Positions 53,832 to 64,000 of a DNA stretch of 64,000 bases are shown here, piece after piece. Both the position numbers and the translations under genes were made by a program. Source of the DNA: Cyathus striatus. Lineage: Eukaryota > Basidiomycota > Agaricomycetes > Agaricales > Nidulariaceae. Under the pieces are notes generated by a model, which did not search any database, was not told the origin of the DNA, and was given only the letters and a program-made list of their open reading frames with translations. The stretch lies in the NCBI GenBank assembly GCA_025738555.1, contig JAOVFP010000023.1, forward strand, positions 992,001 through 1,056,000, written 5' to 3'. The stretch's first letter is position 1. The number at the start of each line of letters is the position of its first letter.

Positions 53832-56138
53832 CTAGAAGTCCCATAGTGTGCCCTAGTGCATGTCAGCGAGCGCAATAAATATTGCTAAATGTGTACATAC
53901 GAAAGCTGGGATGCCAGCAGCTTTACAACCTTCCATCATTTCCTTATTTCCTTGATAGTTAGACGTAATGAAGACGACCTCTGCGCCCCAGGATATATAA
54001 ACTTCTTTGATAAGTTTCATTGTATCCGGTCGACCACCTGATAGCACTATTGTTAAGAAATGTACATACAAAGTATACCTCTGTAACTCACCTCTCTTTT
54101 TAGAATCCCACAGTAAGACGCGATCCGGGCCCAGGTTATTATGAATGAGTCCAGAGATAGTAGGCCCGAATGTTTTTTCCTGATCAGAACCAATCCAGAT
54201 GAGATACCTGTTAATCAATTGAACATAGGTTAGCCCCTGCCAGGATAAGCATCTAAATCGACGGGGAATTTCCCGGAAGCGCGGAGTGGCGGAGGAAATG
54301 GAAACTTACCAGTCAGGGCTCTGAATTAATCGCGTAAGGATGTTTTCAAATAATAAAGATAACATACAGCGTACCTGAAGGCATGTTGAAAGCGCTGCGC
54401 CAAGGCCCGTTCCCGTGCATACTCGTATGCCTCGCCTATACAGCGTCGATGTGTTGGAGACACCAGCAAACTGTAAATGAGTACTCAACATTACATTTTG
54501 ATAACACGAAAGGTATTGACTAACCTTTAGCTCACGAGTCCATATATGCGTGGGTGGGTTCTCTACAAGGCCGCGTGTGAAGTCCCCTTGAACACCACAT
54601 ATCAAGTAATGTTTATTCGAGTGTTTCCCTTCTCTAATAAAAGATTGAGTCAATGCATAAGTAAGAAATGATGTATTGCGTACGAAATGATCCCGAAAGC
54701 ATGATACTCCATAATGGAACTTCGGCTGATCCTCGCAAGCAGGCCTTGCTGCATACCGCGTTCGAAGCGGAGAACTACTACTTTTGGGGATGGCTGTGAT
54801 GATGATTTCAGACAAATCTTCAATAACTGAATGATGGAGTTCCGTACAATTTCGCACTCGACCTTAACTTCTCGGATGGTGAGCCACGGGATCAAAATAC
54901 TGAGCAACAAACCCGGTGAACTTCCTAATAAGTAGCGACTAAAGCCCGGACTTACAATACCGTCATCCCAAGGGCGTACCAGAAAGTCTGTTGACGGATA
55001 ATGCGAACACCATCTGGATTCCAAGAATGGGTATTGAGGTCATAACTTTCACCAAGAATAACAAATATCCAGGCTGTTGTCATCTATAAACATCACGTTC
55101 TCACAGATTTCAAGGCACTTACTTGCAATAAGTCCAAGCCTATGAAGGCGCGAGTTAAGCAATACATAACGGACAATCGCATACGGCTGACTTACCAACC
55201 CATAAATCGGTGATGACGCTCGAAAATACTATGCAGAATTAAGTTTTCAATAAAGCCGAATGGAAATAGGGATTCACTTGTGATGAGTGTTTCGGATCCA
55301 TGGGAAAGCAGAAATAATAGAAATCCCGACGACAATATTTGTGATGACTCCCATTATCAGGACAGAGTCGTGGTTGTCCTTGTGGTCAATGAAGATCAAT
55401 ACCACTCGATAAACCAGCCACATGAAACCGGAGACTGCGCAGCCTGAGTGAATCCCCCCAAGATGCTGTAAAACCGATGTACACCCCAGACGGAACCAAA
55501 GAGGTGTCCACTGAGTATTGTTAGCCTTAATGATCTACTACCTGACGCGTCGCACAACTCACTTTGGCGAAGAGCGTGTTAATAACCAGGTATAGCAAAC
55601 GTCCAAAAAGTTCATTACGCATAAGGATGGCGACCAATAGGTTTCCGAGGACGAATGCACCAGTGTACTGGCGAGGATAATCCCAGACACCAGCAATTGC
55701 CAAGATGAGCCCAACGATATTCATAGTCATAACAAAGACATAAAATTTACTTCAAAGAAGGTTAGTAAGCTATCTCTCTTCTTGGCCCATTACATACCGG
55801 TAAGTGTTGAACCAAAGCTGGAATCTTATCCACCGATTAGGCTTCCTCTCCAATAACTTCCTAGGTTTCAGGGCTGGGAGAACATATTCCTTGGATTCCT
55901 TAGAGGAAGGAATCACCAATGCCTTCTCATTGCACTTCGCTTTCTCTTCTTTGGGAGGTTTCGAGAAAGCGCCAGGCAATTTGACCTGCGAAGATGCTGC
56001 CGTGGCTGGTGAAGATATCGGCGTTGCTACCGCGGTCATAGAGGACTTCGAGGAAGATAAAGGCAGGGCAACTGGGATTGGGAGCTCCAGTTCTGCAACA
56101 CCCTTCTCTGCATCGTCGATGTTGTGAGTTGGCGACAT
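53832..56138 (-). CDS. TmpA-like multi-pass membrane protein
   Basis: Homologue of the fungal TmpA proteins, integral membrane proteins first described as developmental regulators in Aspergillus, whose C-terminal domain is shared with some NRPS-like enzymes. Start MSPTHNIDDAEKGVAE at 56138; residues 1-110 are disordered and cytosolic. After RKLLERKPNRWIRFQLWFNT come at least five membrane helices (VFVMTMNIVGLILAIAGVWD, FVLGNLLVAILMRNELF, GFMWLVYRVVLIFID, GVITNIVVGISIISAFPW, LGLIATWIFVILG). The soluble part has KHYLICGVQGDFTRGLVENP, THIWTRELKFAGVSNTSTLY, RRGIRVCTGTGLGAALSTCL, WYLIWIGSDQEKTFGPTISG, RPDTMKLIKEVYISWGAEVV and VFITSNYQGNKEMMEGCKAA, ending GIPAFGTLWDF at 53832. About twelve introns, all short. 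The family role is likely redox or signalling; the ligand is unknown. Confidence 0.85.
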
Positions 56139-59100
56139 TGTGGTGGAGACTTCACTAAGACTGAGGCTACAATGATACTCAGTCGCGAGGATCTGTAGAT
56201 ATATAGTCCCAGGCGAATAGGCGCGAACACCGCCTGCCTTTTTTGTTCTGGCATAATCTCTGAGATTGTGAAATCCCAGAGAATTTGCCGAGATGTCTTG
56301 AGGAAGGCTTACATCCGAAGTGTTGGCGAATGCCCCATGTCCGCGTGGGAGTTACTCACGTTATGGCCGAGGCGAACCTCGTACAAGGAGCGTTGACGCA
56401 TACTTATTCATGCACTGAATCGCTCGATGGAACATGAAAAGATATGAAACTGTGGATAGCACGAAGATAGTAAGGCACCAAGGCAGGTATCCACGAGGCG
56501 CTTTCAGATTCTCGGGGAACCAAGTTACTTTTGGCATCTTGCAGTGACACTCCGTGTAATGTTCCGTACGATCAAGCCGTAGGCTTCCAAAAATTTAGGC
56601 TCGAGTTTTGCATGGATTGCAACTCCTTGCGGAGATAGCTGCGTCCGGTAGTAGGTCATAGGCGGTAAACCGTGAGCTAAGAATAACCATTGGAACGGTA
56701 CGTTCCCATGAATAGTAACAGGCGGACTATTTGTGCATGTTTTTTTTTCGCGCCGCAGTGCGAATCTAAAAATAATTACGAGTACGCCCCTGGTAAATAT
56801 AGAGCTAAGTTGACAACTGCGGGATTGATGTTAGCAATGCAATGAAACACACGAAGAAGTATACATACACCCCAATGCCTGGAGAAACGTGTTGCTAAGA
56901 TTTGTTTAGTCTTTCTTGGTGCAGGCGGCGAGTAACATGTCAAGCCAACCTCATCGCATCACGACCCGCGGTAACCCTCATCCATATCCACTACGTAAAG
57001 TATGTTCGATCTGCAACTTCTCCTGTCGAAGTTAACCAGATAGATACGGAGAAAAATAGGCATCGCAAGATATTAAAAATCTAATCCTTTTACTCGTCCC
57101 CACGATGATCATGGCGTAGCATAGCTGCCAATCATCGTAAGAGTATTAGACACTGCCCATCATACTGATAATGCTCGGGCATTGAGGTCGGAGCAGTGCC
57201 AATCACTATTGTTAGCTTTGATAAAAATCTTAAACATTGATTAATATACGTCGGTATCTTAATGTAGTATCAAAGGCGCACCTAGGCTTCGCGGTATATG
57301 AAAGATTCCAAGCAACCCATGAGCCGGAAACATCGGATAGATTGCGGGAAATTTGGAGGTTTGAAGAAGAAAGTAGAACTGTCGCGCACGAATTCCTTAT
57401 TGGGGTCTAGGCGTCAACAACCATGGGATAAATACGAAAAGGTAAGTACGTCTGTTGCGTCAATCGATAACCAAGTCTGTTCCGCATTTGACGTAGACCG
57501 GATGAAGATTTCCACACCGGAAGTGTTAATAAATAAGCCGATGACCGGGTCGCTGTCCCTAGAGACTAAATCCACGCCAGAGAGATAAGCTCAGACGTTA
57601 ATCATCGAACGTAATTTTATGGCCGAACGTTGAGCTGTCGCCGAACAAGCGACGTATACGATTACATCCCCCTTGAAAAATACCATCGGAACTTGCGGAA
57701 CGGGGATAAAAGTGAGCAAAGAAGAAAAATTACTTCGACACTATGTCGAAGAGATAAATAGCAGACCGCGGTAAATTGTCGATTACGATTAATCGAAGTA
57801 AAAAAGGTAAGCACCATCTGAAGGTACTTGAATTCATCTTGAAATTGCATACATGGATGCACCATGGCATAAACGTAAATCTGTTAGTATTTGTTTTCTT
57901 GTAGCTGAGGTTGCGAGAATTGCCATACGTTTGATGGACGCACTCGTTCCGCCAGTCATGTGTACAGAAGTTCATAATATAACGGAGAAGACGAGCGTCC
58001 TTGTTATGTCCAGTTCCCTCTAGATCGGGTTATGGTCAGTTTACTATGTAGCTGGACGTCGTCTAGAGCTCGCTCTCACCGATAGTTGACAAAAATCTGG
58101 AACTGAAAAAATGAAAGGGTAAAATTCCCGAGGGACATGTCTGGTAGCTGCACGTACCTCAAGGATCATACAAGCTACAATAATCTAGCCTCCGTCGATA
58201 TTTGAAAGCCGTAACACAAATTTTCGCATCTTTCAGGGCTGGTGTGAAACATCTATGGCGAGGGACTGCCACGCCTTTATTATTTCCCTGGAGTTGACAA
58301 CGAAGAGCGCAGTGAGAGAGCATTGGCATAAGGGGAAGACCGAGTGCAAATGCGGTGCGAATACGGGCTTTATATGTACTGCAATACCCGATGCTATTAC
58401 AGTCCCACTAAAGGTCAGATAGCCGCGACGAACAGAGGGTGGGCACCGGCTCCGATTGTATGCGGAGAAGCTATAATAAGCCAACCAACGACGGGATCTT
58501 CTAGCACATTCCAGAGCACGGAGATGTATTTTGCCTGTAGTGAATAGCTAAGTATTGTAAAATGCGACAACTCATCCACTACATCCATCACCGAAATTGG
58601 AGACGATGTTGGGCAGACATGGAGCTCGTAATGTACGAGATTGCGAGTCGGAGGAAGGTTCTGACATACAGGTGATCGCATGGTTGAACCATGAGGATTC
58701 TACAAGGCGAGGTCGACCCGGAAACAATACACAATAACCACAGGCTGCTTCATGCAGCACCAATATGATGCCAGAGCCGTATGAAAGATACAGAAGTCCT
58801 CGGAGTCTGTTCCCTGATCAGAGTCAGTGTTAGATACAGGGAAGATATTGCAACGATTCAGCGCTGCAGCAGTGAGCATATACTGCTACTAGTAATTACA
58901 CTGGCCAAATGCGTTGGTAGCAATGGGAACGGGCCAACGGCAACCAGAATAGTTGCTTTATCGAGTTAGGGGATATTTTGACTTGGGATATTGAAAGAAC
59001 AAGGAGTTGACAAAACGACTCGGCATCGAAGTGCGCACAAGGTCGTGATGGACGTTGTACGTGAACATTATGCTACATAGTACAGAGTCGCATTGAACGT

Positions 59101-59338
59101 TGAAGTGCGCTACAGCCGAATATCTCCGATTTCGAAGCGCTAAACGCAAAGTTGACGATGTCGGCGTTAAAAATGCATTGACAATTTGAGTCGTTTCATT
59201 TCGTTCCATAACTCGTGTACTGGTAAACTAATTGAAATTCGATCCTCTACCTTTTGGAAAATGGTGGCAAGTGGTTTACTTCATGTAGCACTAAGTAAGA
59301 AATATTGATTAGGTACATAAATGAGTCAAGTAGCTTTT
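56139..59338. other. Gene-free stretch before the LTR elements
   Basis: 3.2 kb with no supported gene. The first about 600 bp are the upstream region of the TmpA-like gene. From 56,700 to 59,330 the longest open frames are under 100 codons on both strands and none has a motif. A poly-T run of eight lies at about 56741-56748. CpG is not visibly depleted, so this does not look like RIP-mutated DNA. It may be very old transposon debris, which I cannot identify by eye. Confidence 0.5.
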
Positions 59339-59699
59339 TGTAACGCCCGTGACATAAGAACACACTCGTTATCACTTTCTCTCTTTGTCCCAGCTCGTTA
59401 CCATTCCGTTCGTTACCATCGTAGTTCCTGTTTCACTCTTTCGCGAGCTCTTACCCTTATACCATTCCTTAGCCTTACGCTACTTACATTCATTTGCCTT
59501 CCCACAAAGGACTTTAGATACCGATGTCTCAAGGGGTACTTACTATATTTCTTCCGGTCTTGGACCTCCAGAGTAGTATAAAAGACCTTAGAGTAGAACT
59601 GCATCGTCAGTGAATTATTATTCGTTAAACCAGTTATTTCCTCTACCGTGTGACAAGACACCTAACCGTTACTCTCAACGGTCACAGGCTCTTGCTACA
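59339..59699 (+). repeat. 5' LTR of a forward Ty3/gypsy element
   Basis: Begins TGTAACGCCCGTG and ends CTCTTGCTACA, so it has TGTA...TACA inverted ends. It carries a TATA box and lies 216 bp upstream of a gag-like frame in the same orientation. No second copy is in the window, so the ends are inferred from the TG...CA rule and context only. Confidence 0.6.
59577..59584 (+). promoter_or_regulatory. TATA box of the forward LTR
   Basis: TATAAAAG inside the LTR, about 120 bp before its 3' end, placed as the promoter for the downstream gag. Confidence 0.55.
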
Positions 59700-59915
59700 T
59701 ATTTTTTAACTCTACAACAACTCTACTCGAAACTCTCTTATCTACTCTTTCTCAACTCTCTTAACACTCTCTCGTAAAACCCCGCTCTTGCGACTGGAAC
59801 CCTTTGGACTGATCATCCAAATCAACCGTCACACCTGCAACAAAATCTCATAAAAAATCTTCGGTCCGTTTCAATTTGTCTATAGAAAACTAACCGCTAT
59901 AAATTTAGAAAAAAA

Positions 59916-60510
59916 ATGCCTTCTGCTACTCGTGCCCAAACTAGAGCCCAGACCAGCAACACTGCTGTTGCTAGTCAAACCACCAGTGCGCCTAACCCTC
60001 CTTCTAGTGTTGCTAATACCCTTTCCACCGATAGCGCATTTCCAGTTCAAGGAACAACTGGAAACCCCGAGACCCCACGACGTTCCTATAGAGATGCTGT
60101 GGCCTTGAGACCTCCTTCCCCTGTGGAAGAGACTTATCCGGTACCTAGAGACGTTGGTTCTATTTCAACCAATGGTACGCCTGATAATATATTAGTAGAC
60201 AATTCTGAGAAATCACTATCTTCCGTTACTTCCTTGACCCCCTCATCTGATTAAAGTGAAACCAAGGAAGTACGCCTAGACTCTCTGCCGATTCTCTTCC
60301 AGTGCTTAGAAGTGGTTGCGAAGACACCCGCAGAGGGTGTGGGAGAACTATGTCCAAAGGAAAAGCTGTAGAAACTGGGGTAATGCCGAAGTGAGTACGG
60401 GTGCGAAGTGAAACGTAGAGCGGGAGTGCGGAAAGAACCGTGGCTTCAGCTTGTGTGCTGCGCCGCCTGGATATCCCCAGGGAATGGTTCGTATTTCGAG
60501 TAAGATGATA
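59916..60510 (+). pseudogene. Decayed gag of a Ty3/gypsy retrotransposon
   Basis: Open frame 59916-60254 (MPSATRAQTRAQTSNTA, then a Ser/Thr/Pro-rich stretch and PRRSYRDAVALRPPSPVEE) is typical of the N-terminus of gag in Agaricomycete gypsy elements. After the stop at 60252 gag-like words appear in other frames: SKGKAVETG in one and RNWGNAEVSTG in another around 60350-60410, so several indels have broken the gene. The sequence is cut at 60510 by the reverse-strand chromovirus LTR, and the rest of this element must lie to the right of the window, if it survives. Confidence 0.65.
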
Positions 60511-61074
60511 TGTAACAAAGGAAGACGTTCTAGAGTATAAGAGAAGGCTTCGCCACTACACTAGGTAGCGGGAGAGAAACCCGAAGGAAAACCCGGAGCG
60601 GGTTTCGGAACTTAGAGTAGGAAGAAAGTGTACAGAGTTGATACGAATACTAAAGACTACCTATTACATCTGGAAGACTACTTATACTAAGTAGGAACCT
60701 GTAGATACGAATGTAGAAGTATTATACAAAGGACAAGTCAAAGGAGTAAGTAGGAAATGAAGTCTTGGCAAAGCGGAGTAGGGCGCAAATGACGCGCTCA
60801 GAATGAAGAATAAGGAACTAATCTACAAAGGCCATAATGAAACGTATAAGTAGGAATGGAAGGGAGGAGTAATAGAATGATGACGCGGTGAGGCCGTCAT
60901 AAGAGAAAGTACGTATCCGGGATACCCGATAGAAAACCCGACGGGTTCGGGTACGTTCCCGGGCGGGAACGTCGGGAAGTGTAAACCCGAAGCGGGTACA
61001 TTCGGGAACGGACCGGGTATGTTAGAAGGTCACGTGGGAACGTCGGCACGATGTATCCGGACATGGATATAACA
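60511..61074 (-). repeat. 3' LTR of the reverse-strand chromovirus
   Basis: Read on the reverse strand it starts TGTTATATCCATGTCCGG directly after a polypurine tract and ends CTTTGTTACA, TG...CA ends, 564 bp. It contains repeated ACCCG/CGGGT words (several copies between 60590 and 61010). The 5' LTR is outside the window, so identity between LTRs, and hence age, cannot be measured here. Confidence 0.65.
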
Positions 61075-61078
61075 GTAT

Positions 61079-61087
61079 CCCCCTTTT
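61079..61087 (-). promoter_or_regulatory. Polypurine tract of the chromovirus
   Basis: AAAAGGGGG on the reverse strand, five bases before the LTR start TGTTATATCC, the primer site for plus-strand DNA synthesis. Confidence 0.7.
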
Positions 61088-61316
61088 AGGGCCGAGCCCA
61101 CGAGGTCATACTGTGTGCGAGAAAATATAACTAAAAATAATACGAGAAATCCTATTGGTCAGTGAATGTTCAAATAACAGAAAGAGAGCGCATCTGATTC
61201 CTTTGGCAAGGGAAGTAGCAAAGGTGTGAACTACAAGTTCCTGAGTAAGTTCCAGCAAGTCGTAGCTGAACCCGAGACCTATTAACACTGCCCATGGATG
61301 TGGAAGGACATGTGCA

Positions 61317-61775
61317 TCAATATTCCACTGGTAGCCATTCGTTCCGGATGTTCTGGTAATGCGGCAAGCTTAGTTGCACTGCCGATTGTATATCCGACTG
61401 AGATGAGTGTCGGAACTGGGTTGGAAGCATCGGAAGAGTTGGGAATGGATGGAGAAGTGATTGGAAGATATTGGATGAGGTCTGGGTTGGATGCGGAAGT
61501 AGCAGGAACTGCCGGGAAAATGCAGGAAGCATTGGAAGATAGCGTAGTCTATCAAGTTGAGTTACAGATGTCGTGATGCCAATTTCCAGGTGGTAGGCAA
61601 ACTCGATAAGTTGTCCTGAGATGTTTCCAAGGTATCCAGGCACGTTGTCCATGTTTCCATATTGAAACCTTGCTCGCGGAATGCCTCCGGGATCCGGATG
61701 CATACGAGGAAGTTGTGACGGGTGCTGGAATTGCGTCGGAAGGTGTGGAAGTAGCTCGGGTCGAGTCGCAAACAC
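61317..61775 (-). CDS. Extra open frame between pol and the 3' LTR (152 aa)
   Basis: Sense-oriented with the chromovirus, downstream of the pol stop. Starts MFATRPELLPHLPTQFQHPS and is rich in Leu, Pro, Gln and His, with recurrent LPHLPTQF / LPMLPTQF words about 100 residues apart, so it has an internal repeat. No known domain. An antisense frame (61298-61576) is also open, which weakens the case for coding. It could be an accessory gene or only unselected 3' sequence. Confidence 0.3.
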   Translation of the reverse strand: MFATRPELLPHLPTQFQHPSQLPRMHPDPGGIPRARFQYGNMDNVPGYLGNISGQLIEFAYHLEIGITTSVTQLDRLRYLPMLPAFSRQFLLLPHPTQTSSNIFQSLLHPFPTLPMLPTQFRHSSQSDIQSAVQLSLPHYQNIRNEWLPVEY

Positions 61776-61910
61776 AGAGGGAGTGATGGAAATGGTCGTA
61801 ACATGTTACCAAAGATCTAATGTACTTGTATCTCGCTTTTTGGTTGTTATTCGTTGTTTTTGGTTTTTGTATAAGGTGAAACTGCAAGCGGATAATAAGT
61901 AACGTGAAAA

Positions 61911-64000
61911 TTAAGAAATAGGAGTAGGGCCGGGCTTATCCGGATAACGGGAGTGGAACTCTTCAATGATATCCGTAGCGTGTTCCAGTTCCGTGGCCGG
62001 AAGCCATGAAAACTCTTCATCGGTCCCTTCATACCCTAGCCAGCGTACATAGTACCTCAGTTTGCAACGCAAACGACGATCCAGTTTAGAGTCCAAGATT
62101 TCCGAGACCTCGTATTCAATATCACCATCAACCTGGACAGGTGGTGGTGGAGGAATAATGCGATCTGGGATAGTATTTTCAGTATTGGGTTCAAGCATGG
62201 ATACATGGAATACTGGGTGGACTGCACGAAATTGTTCTGGAAGGCGCAAGGTACGCGAATGCGATCCGGCAAGTGCGATGACTTCAAAAGGTCCTAGGAA
62301 CTTTTCTGCAAGTTTCCGGGATGGTCGGGTTGTCCGGAAGTACTCGGCTTTAACGTATACCTTTGTCCCGACAGGGAATGCGGGTGCGGGTTTGCGACGC
62401 GCATCGGCGGGTGCTTGATAACGTTTCTGCGCACTGAGTATTTCGGTCCGAAGCATCTCGTGAAGTTCCTCGAGGTTTACTGCGAAGTGCCGTGCACGAG
62501 CGGAAGTGAGATCACGTTCCGGATGTATCGCAAGGTTCGGGTGATAACCCTTGTTTGCGTAGAACGGTGAAATTCCTGTGGTTGCGCTCGGTGCATTATT
62601 GTAAGCAAATTCAGCAAGAGGTAAAAGATCACACCAGTTATCCTGCTGGTAGTTGCAGTAGGCCCGAAGGTATTGTTCCAGAGTTTGGTTTGTGCGTTCC
62701 GTTTGGCCGTCGCCTTCGGGATGATAACCCGAGGTGAAATGTAAAGTGATGTCGAGGGCCGTACCGAGGGAGCGGAAGAAATGTGACACAAACTCGGAAC
62801 CACGATCGGAAGTGATGTGTTCCGGGACTCCGTGCTTGGAAAAGACATGAAGTACAAATAGAAGCGCAAGGTCGGAAGAAGAGCAAGTGGTATGAGTGGG
62901 AATGAAGATAGACTGCTTGGAGAAACGATCCACGATAACGAGTATAGAATCATACTTGGAAGCCGATGATTTTGGAAGTTGATCTATGAAATCCATAGAT
63001 ATCGAATGCCATGGGCGTCCGGGAACCGGAAGTTGTTTCAGGGTTCCGTACGGGCGGTGGCGCTGTGGTTTAGAACGCATGCAAGTATTACAAGACTTAC
63101 AATAGTCCTTTACAAACGTCCGTATAAGCGGCCAAGTATATTCGCGTCGAATTAGCTCGAGGGTCTTGTTCTGTCCAAGGTGTCCTGAAAGCGGGTGGTC
63201 GTGTTTGTACTGTAAAACCCGAAGCCGAAGGGTTCCGGAGTCCGGAACATAGATCCGGTTATCTAGACGGAGGAAACCGTCCGGGGTTACAGTCCAACGA
63301 TTCTCGGGAGTCCGCATTCGGATAACTGCGACCGGGTCATTAGGGAGAGCTGATAATATGTCAGTATGTAACTGTTCAATGTCCATGATGATACTAGCGC
63401 GAAGAGCAGGTACAATAAGTGAGGTTGCTCGGAGAGAAGTGATAAGCTGTTCCTGTGTGAACACTGGACGATAGTTATGCGGATTGACCTTAGCGTAGTC
63501 GCTATCCCCCTCTTTAGGGTAGACGTCCCATCGTCTAGTCAGAGCATCCGGCTTCGCCCCGAGTTTTCCGGGTCGAAAGCGGATAACTAGATTGAACTGG
63601 GAAAGATACTCGGACCATCGGGCTTGTCGTCGGGACAAGATCTTGGTTGTGGAAAAGTATTCCAAGTTCTTGTGGTCTGTGACGACGTCAATGGGTGAAC
63701 CGGAACCTTCCAGGTAATGACGCCAGACTTGGAATGCTTCGAAGATAGCAAGCAATTCCTTGTCATGGGTGTCGTAGTTTAACTCGGGAGGTGTAAAGGT
63801 TCGTGAGTGGAAAGCGATAGGGTGAATCTCGCCATCATCGGAAACTATAGACAGGATAGCAGCCAACGCGTAATCCGAAGCGTCGGTTTCCACGATGAGC
63901 TGCTTGTCGGGAACCCAATGGGTAAGAATGGGTGCCGACGTGAAAGCATCCTTAAGTTCAGTGAAAGCGGAACGGCATTTTTCCGAGAAGTTCCACGGAT
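61911..64000 (-). CDS. Chromovirus pol: RNase H, integrase, chromodomain (5' end outside window)
   Basis: Replication and integration polyprotein of a Ty3/gypsy retrotransposon. The frame is open from the right edge (PWNFSEKCRSAFTELKDAF) to the stop at 61911. RNase H: ETDASDYALAAILS, HDKELLAIFEAFQVWRHYLE, VTDHKNLEYF. Integrase: zinc site HPLSGHLGQNKTLELIRREY with CKSCNTC, then catalytic MDFIDQLPKS, ITSDRGSEFVSHFFRSLG and GDGQTERTNQTLEQYLRAYC (D, D and E kept). C-terminal chromodomain: YEVSEILDSKLDRR, YYVRWLGYEGTDEEFSW, LEHATDIIEEFHSRYP. Protease and most of reverse transcriptase lie beyond the edge. All catalytic residues in view are intact, with no stop or frameshift. Confidence 0.93.
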   Translation of the reverse strand, partial: PWNFSEKCRSAFTELKDAFTSAPILTHWVPDKQLIVETDASDYALAAILSIVSDDGEIHPIAFHSRTFTPPELNYDTHDKELLAIFEAFQVWRHYLEGSGSPIDVVTDHKNLEYFSTTKILSRRQARWSEYLSQFNLVIRFRPGKLGAKPDALTRRWDVYPKEGDSDYAKVNPHNYRPVFTQEQLITSLRATSLIVPALRASIIMDIEQLHTDILSALPNDPVAVIRMRTPENRWTVTPDGFLRLDNRIYVPDSGTLRLRVLQYKHDHPLSGHLGQNKTLELIRREYTWPLIRTFVKDYCKSCNTCMRSKPQRHRPYGTLKQLPVPGRPWHSISMDFIDQLPKSSASKYDSILVIVDRFSKQSIFIPTHTTCSSSDLALLFVLHVFSKHGVPEHITSDRGSEFVSHFFRSLGTALDITLHFTSGYHPEGDGQTERTNQTLEQYLRAYCNYQQDNWCDLLPLAEFAYNNAPSATTGISPFYANKGYHPNLAIHPERDLTSARARHFAVNLEELHEMLRTEILSAQKRYQAPADARRKPAPAFPVGTKVYVKAEYFRTTRPSRKLAEKFLGPFEVIALAGSHSRTLRLPEQFRAVHPVFHVSMLEPNTENTIPDRIIPPPPPVQVDGDIEYEVSEILDSKLDRRLRCKLRYYVRWLGYEGTDEEFSWLPATELEHATDIIEEFHSRYPDKPGPTPIS

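Larger units (their letters stand above)
60511..64000 (-). mobile_element. Ty3/gypsy chromovirus, partial, nested in an older element
   Basis: Order on the reverse strand from the right edge: end of reverse transcriptase, RNase H, integrase with chromodomain, about 820 bp of untranslated or extra-ORF sequence, polypurine tract, 3' LTR. Domain order and the chromodomain assign it to the chromovirus clade. The pol frame is open and undamaged over the nearly 700 codons seen, so the copy may be young or active. It lies inside the forward gag remnant (59916-60510), a nested insertion. The left boundary is the LTR end at 60511. Confidence 0.8.

Noticed and set aside
57298..57588. 96-codon open frame in the gene-free stretch
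   Set aside because: Lys/Ser-rich without motif; length is expected by chance in 3 kb.
59795..59807. TGGAACCCTTTGG as a tRNA primer-binding site of the forward LTR element
   Set aside because: It lies nearly 100 bp beyond the inferred LTR end, and I cannot assign a matching tRNA.
61298..61576. Forward frame antisense to the chromovirus 3' region
   Set aside because: Antisense to the element and mirrors the codon bias of the sense frame; no motif.
1..64000. tRNA, rRNA, CRISPR array, prokaryotic operon or biosynthetic gene cluster
   Set aside because: Scanned by eye for B-box GGTTCGANNCC, rRNA blocks, regular spaced repeats and clustered core biosynthetic enzymes; none was convincing. The CoA ligase and aldo-keto reductases are 15 kb apart among housekeeping genes.

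Overview
The window is nuclear DNA of a filamentous basidiomycete, most likely an Agaricomycete. Genes are dense on both strands and split by many short introns (about 45-80 bp, GT-AG with a few apparent GC-AG). Intergenic spaces are mostly 0.2-0.8 kb, and several protein families present are ones I know from mushroom-forming fungi. I see no tRNA, rRNA, CRISPR or bacterial-type operon.

Left part (1-16 kb): a homeodomain transcription factor whose recognition helix is carried by a 17-nt micro-exon; a coiled-coil, proline-rich protein; a GT17-type glycosyltransferase; a transposon-rich gap holding a 318-bp MITE-like element and a 948-bp Tc1/mariner deletion derivative with 32-bp terminal inverted repeats; a small intronless protein; and a large Ser/Pro-rich protein ending in a microcephalin-like BRCT domain.

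Middle part (16-35 kb): NAD kinase, a small fungal protein, an Asteroid/XPG-like nuclease-fold protein, an unknown protein, the gene for RNase MRP RNA (not protein coding, 22.9-23.3 kb), a peroxisomal 4-coumarate-CoA-ligase-like enzyme with a C-terminal AKL, an RRM/RGG RNA-binding protein, two tandem Erv14/cornichon cargo receptors, N-acetylglucosamine kinase, a D-2-hydroxyacid dehydrogenase with a one-base frame break, and a second, better preserved member of the coiled-coil family seen at 4.5 kb.

Right part (35-56 kb): small unknown genes, a SAP plus ankyrin-like repeat protein, an F-box-like protein, a type II membrane HtrL/YibB-like protein, a tandem aldo-keto reductase pair whose second copy looks damaged, a C2H2 zinc-finger protein with a frame break, a DEK_C/SWIB protein of the Uaf30/Tri1 type, the ERAD receptor Hrd3 (Sel1 repeats), a PTAR1-like prenyltransferase-alpha repeat protein and a TmpA-like multi-pass membrane protein.

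Right end (56-64 kb): about 3 kb without recognisable genes, then a nested retrotransposon block. A forward Ty3/gypsy LTR plus decayed gag is interrupted by a reverse-strand chromovirus. Of the chromovirus, the 3' LTR, polypurine tract, chromodomain, integrase and RNase H are in the window; the rest lies beyond the right edge. Functionally the set is mostly housekeeping (secretory pathway and ERAD, RNA processing, NADP supply, amino-sugar salvage) plus lineage-specific unknowns. I did not find a convincing new multi-gene system. The most useful observations are the MRP RNA, the two transposons, the nested LTR elements, the duplicated gene pairs in different states of decay, and the in-frame GC-AG introns.
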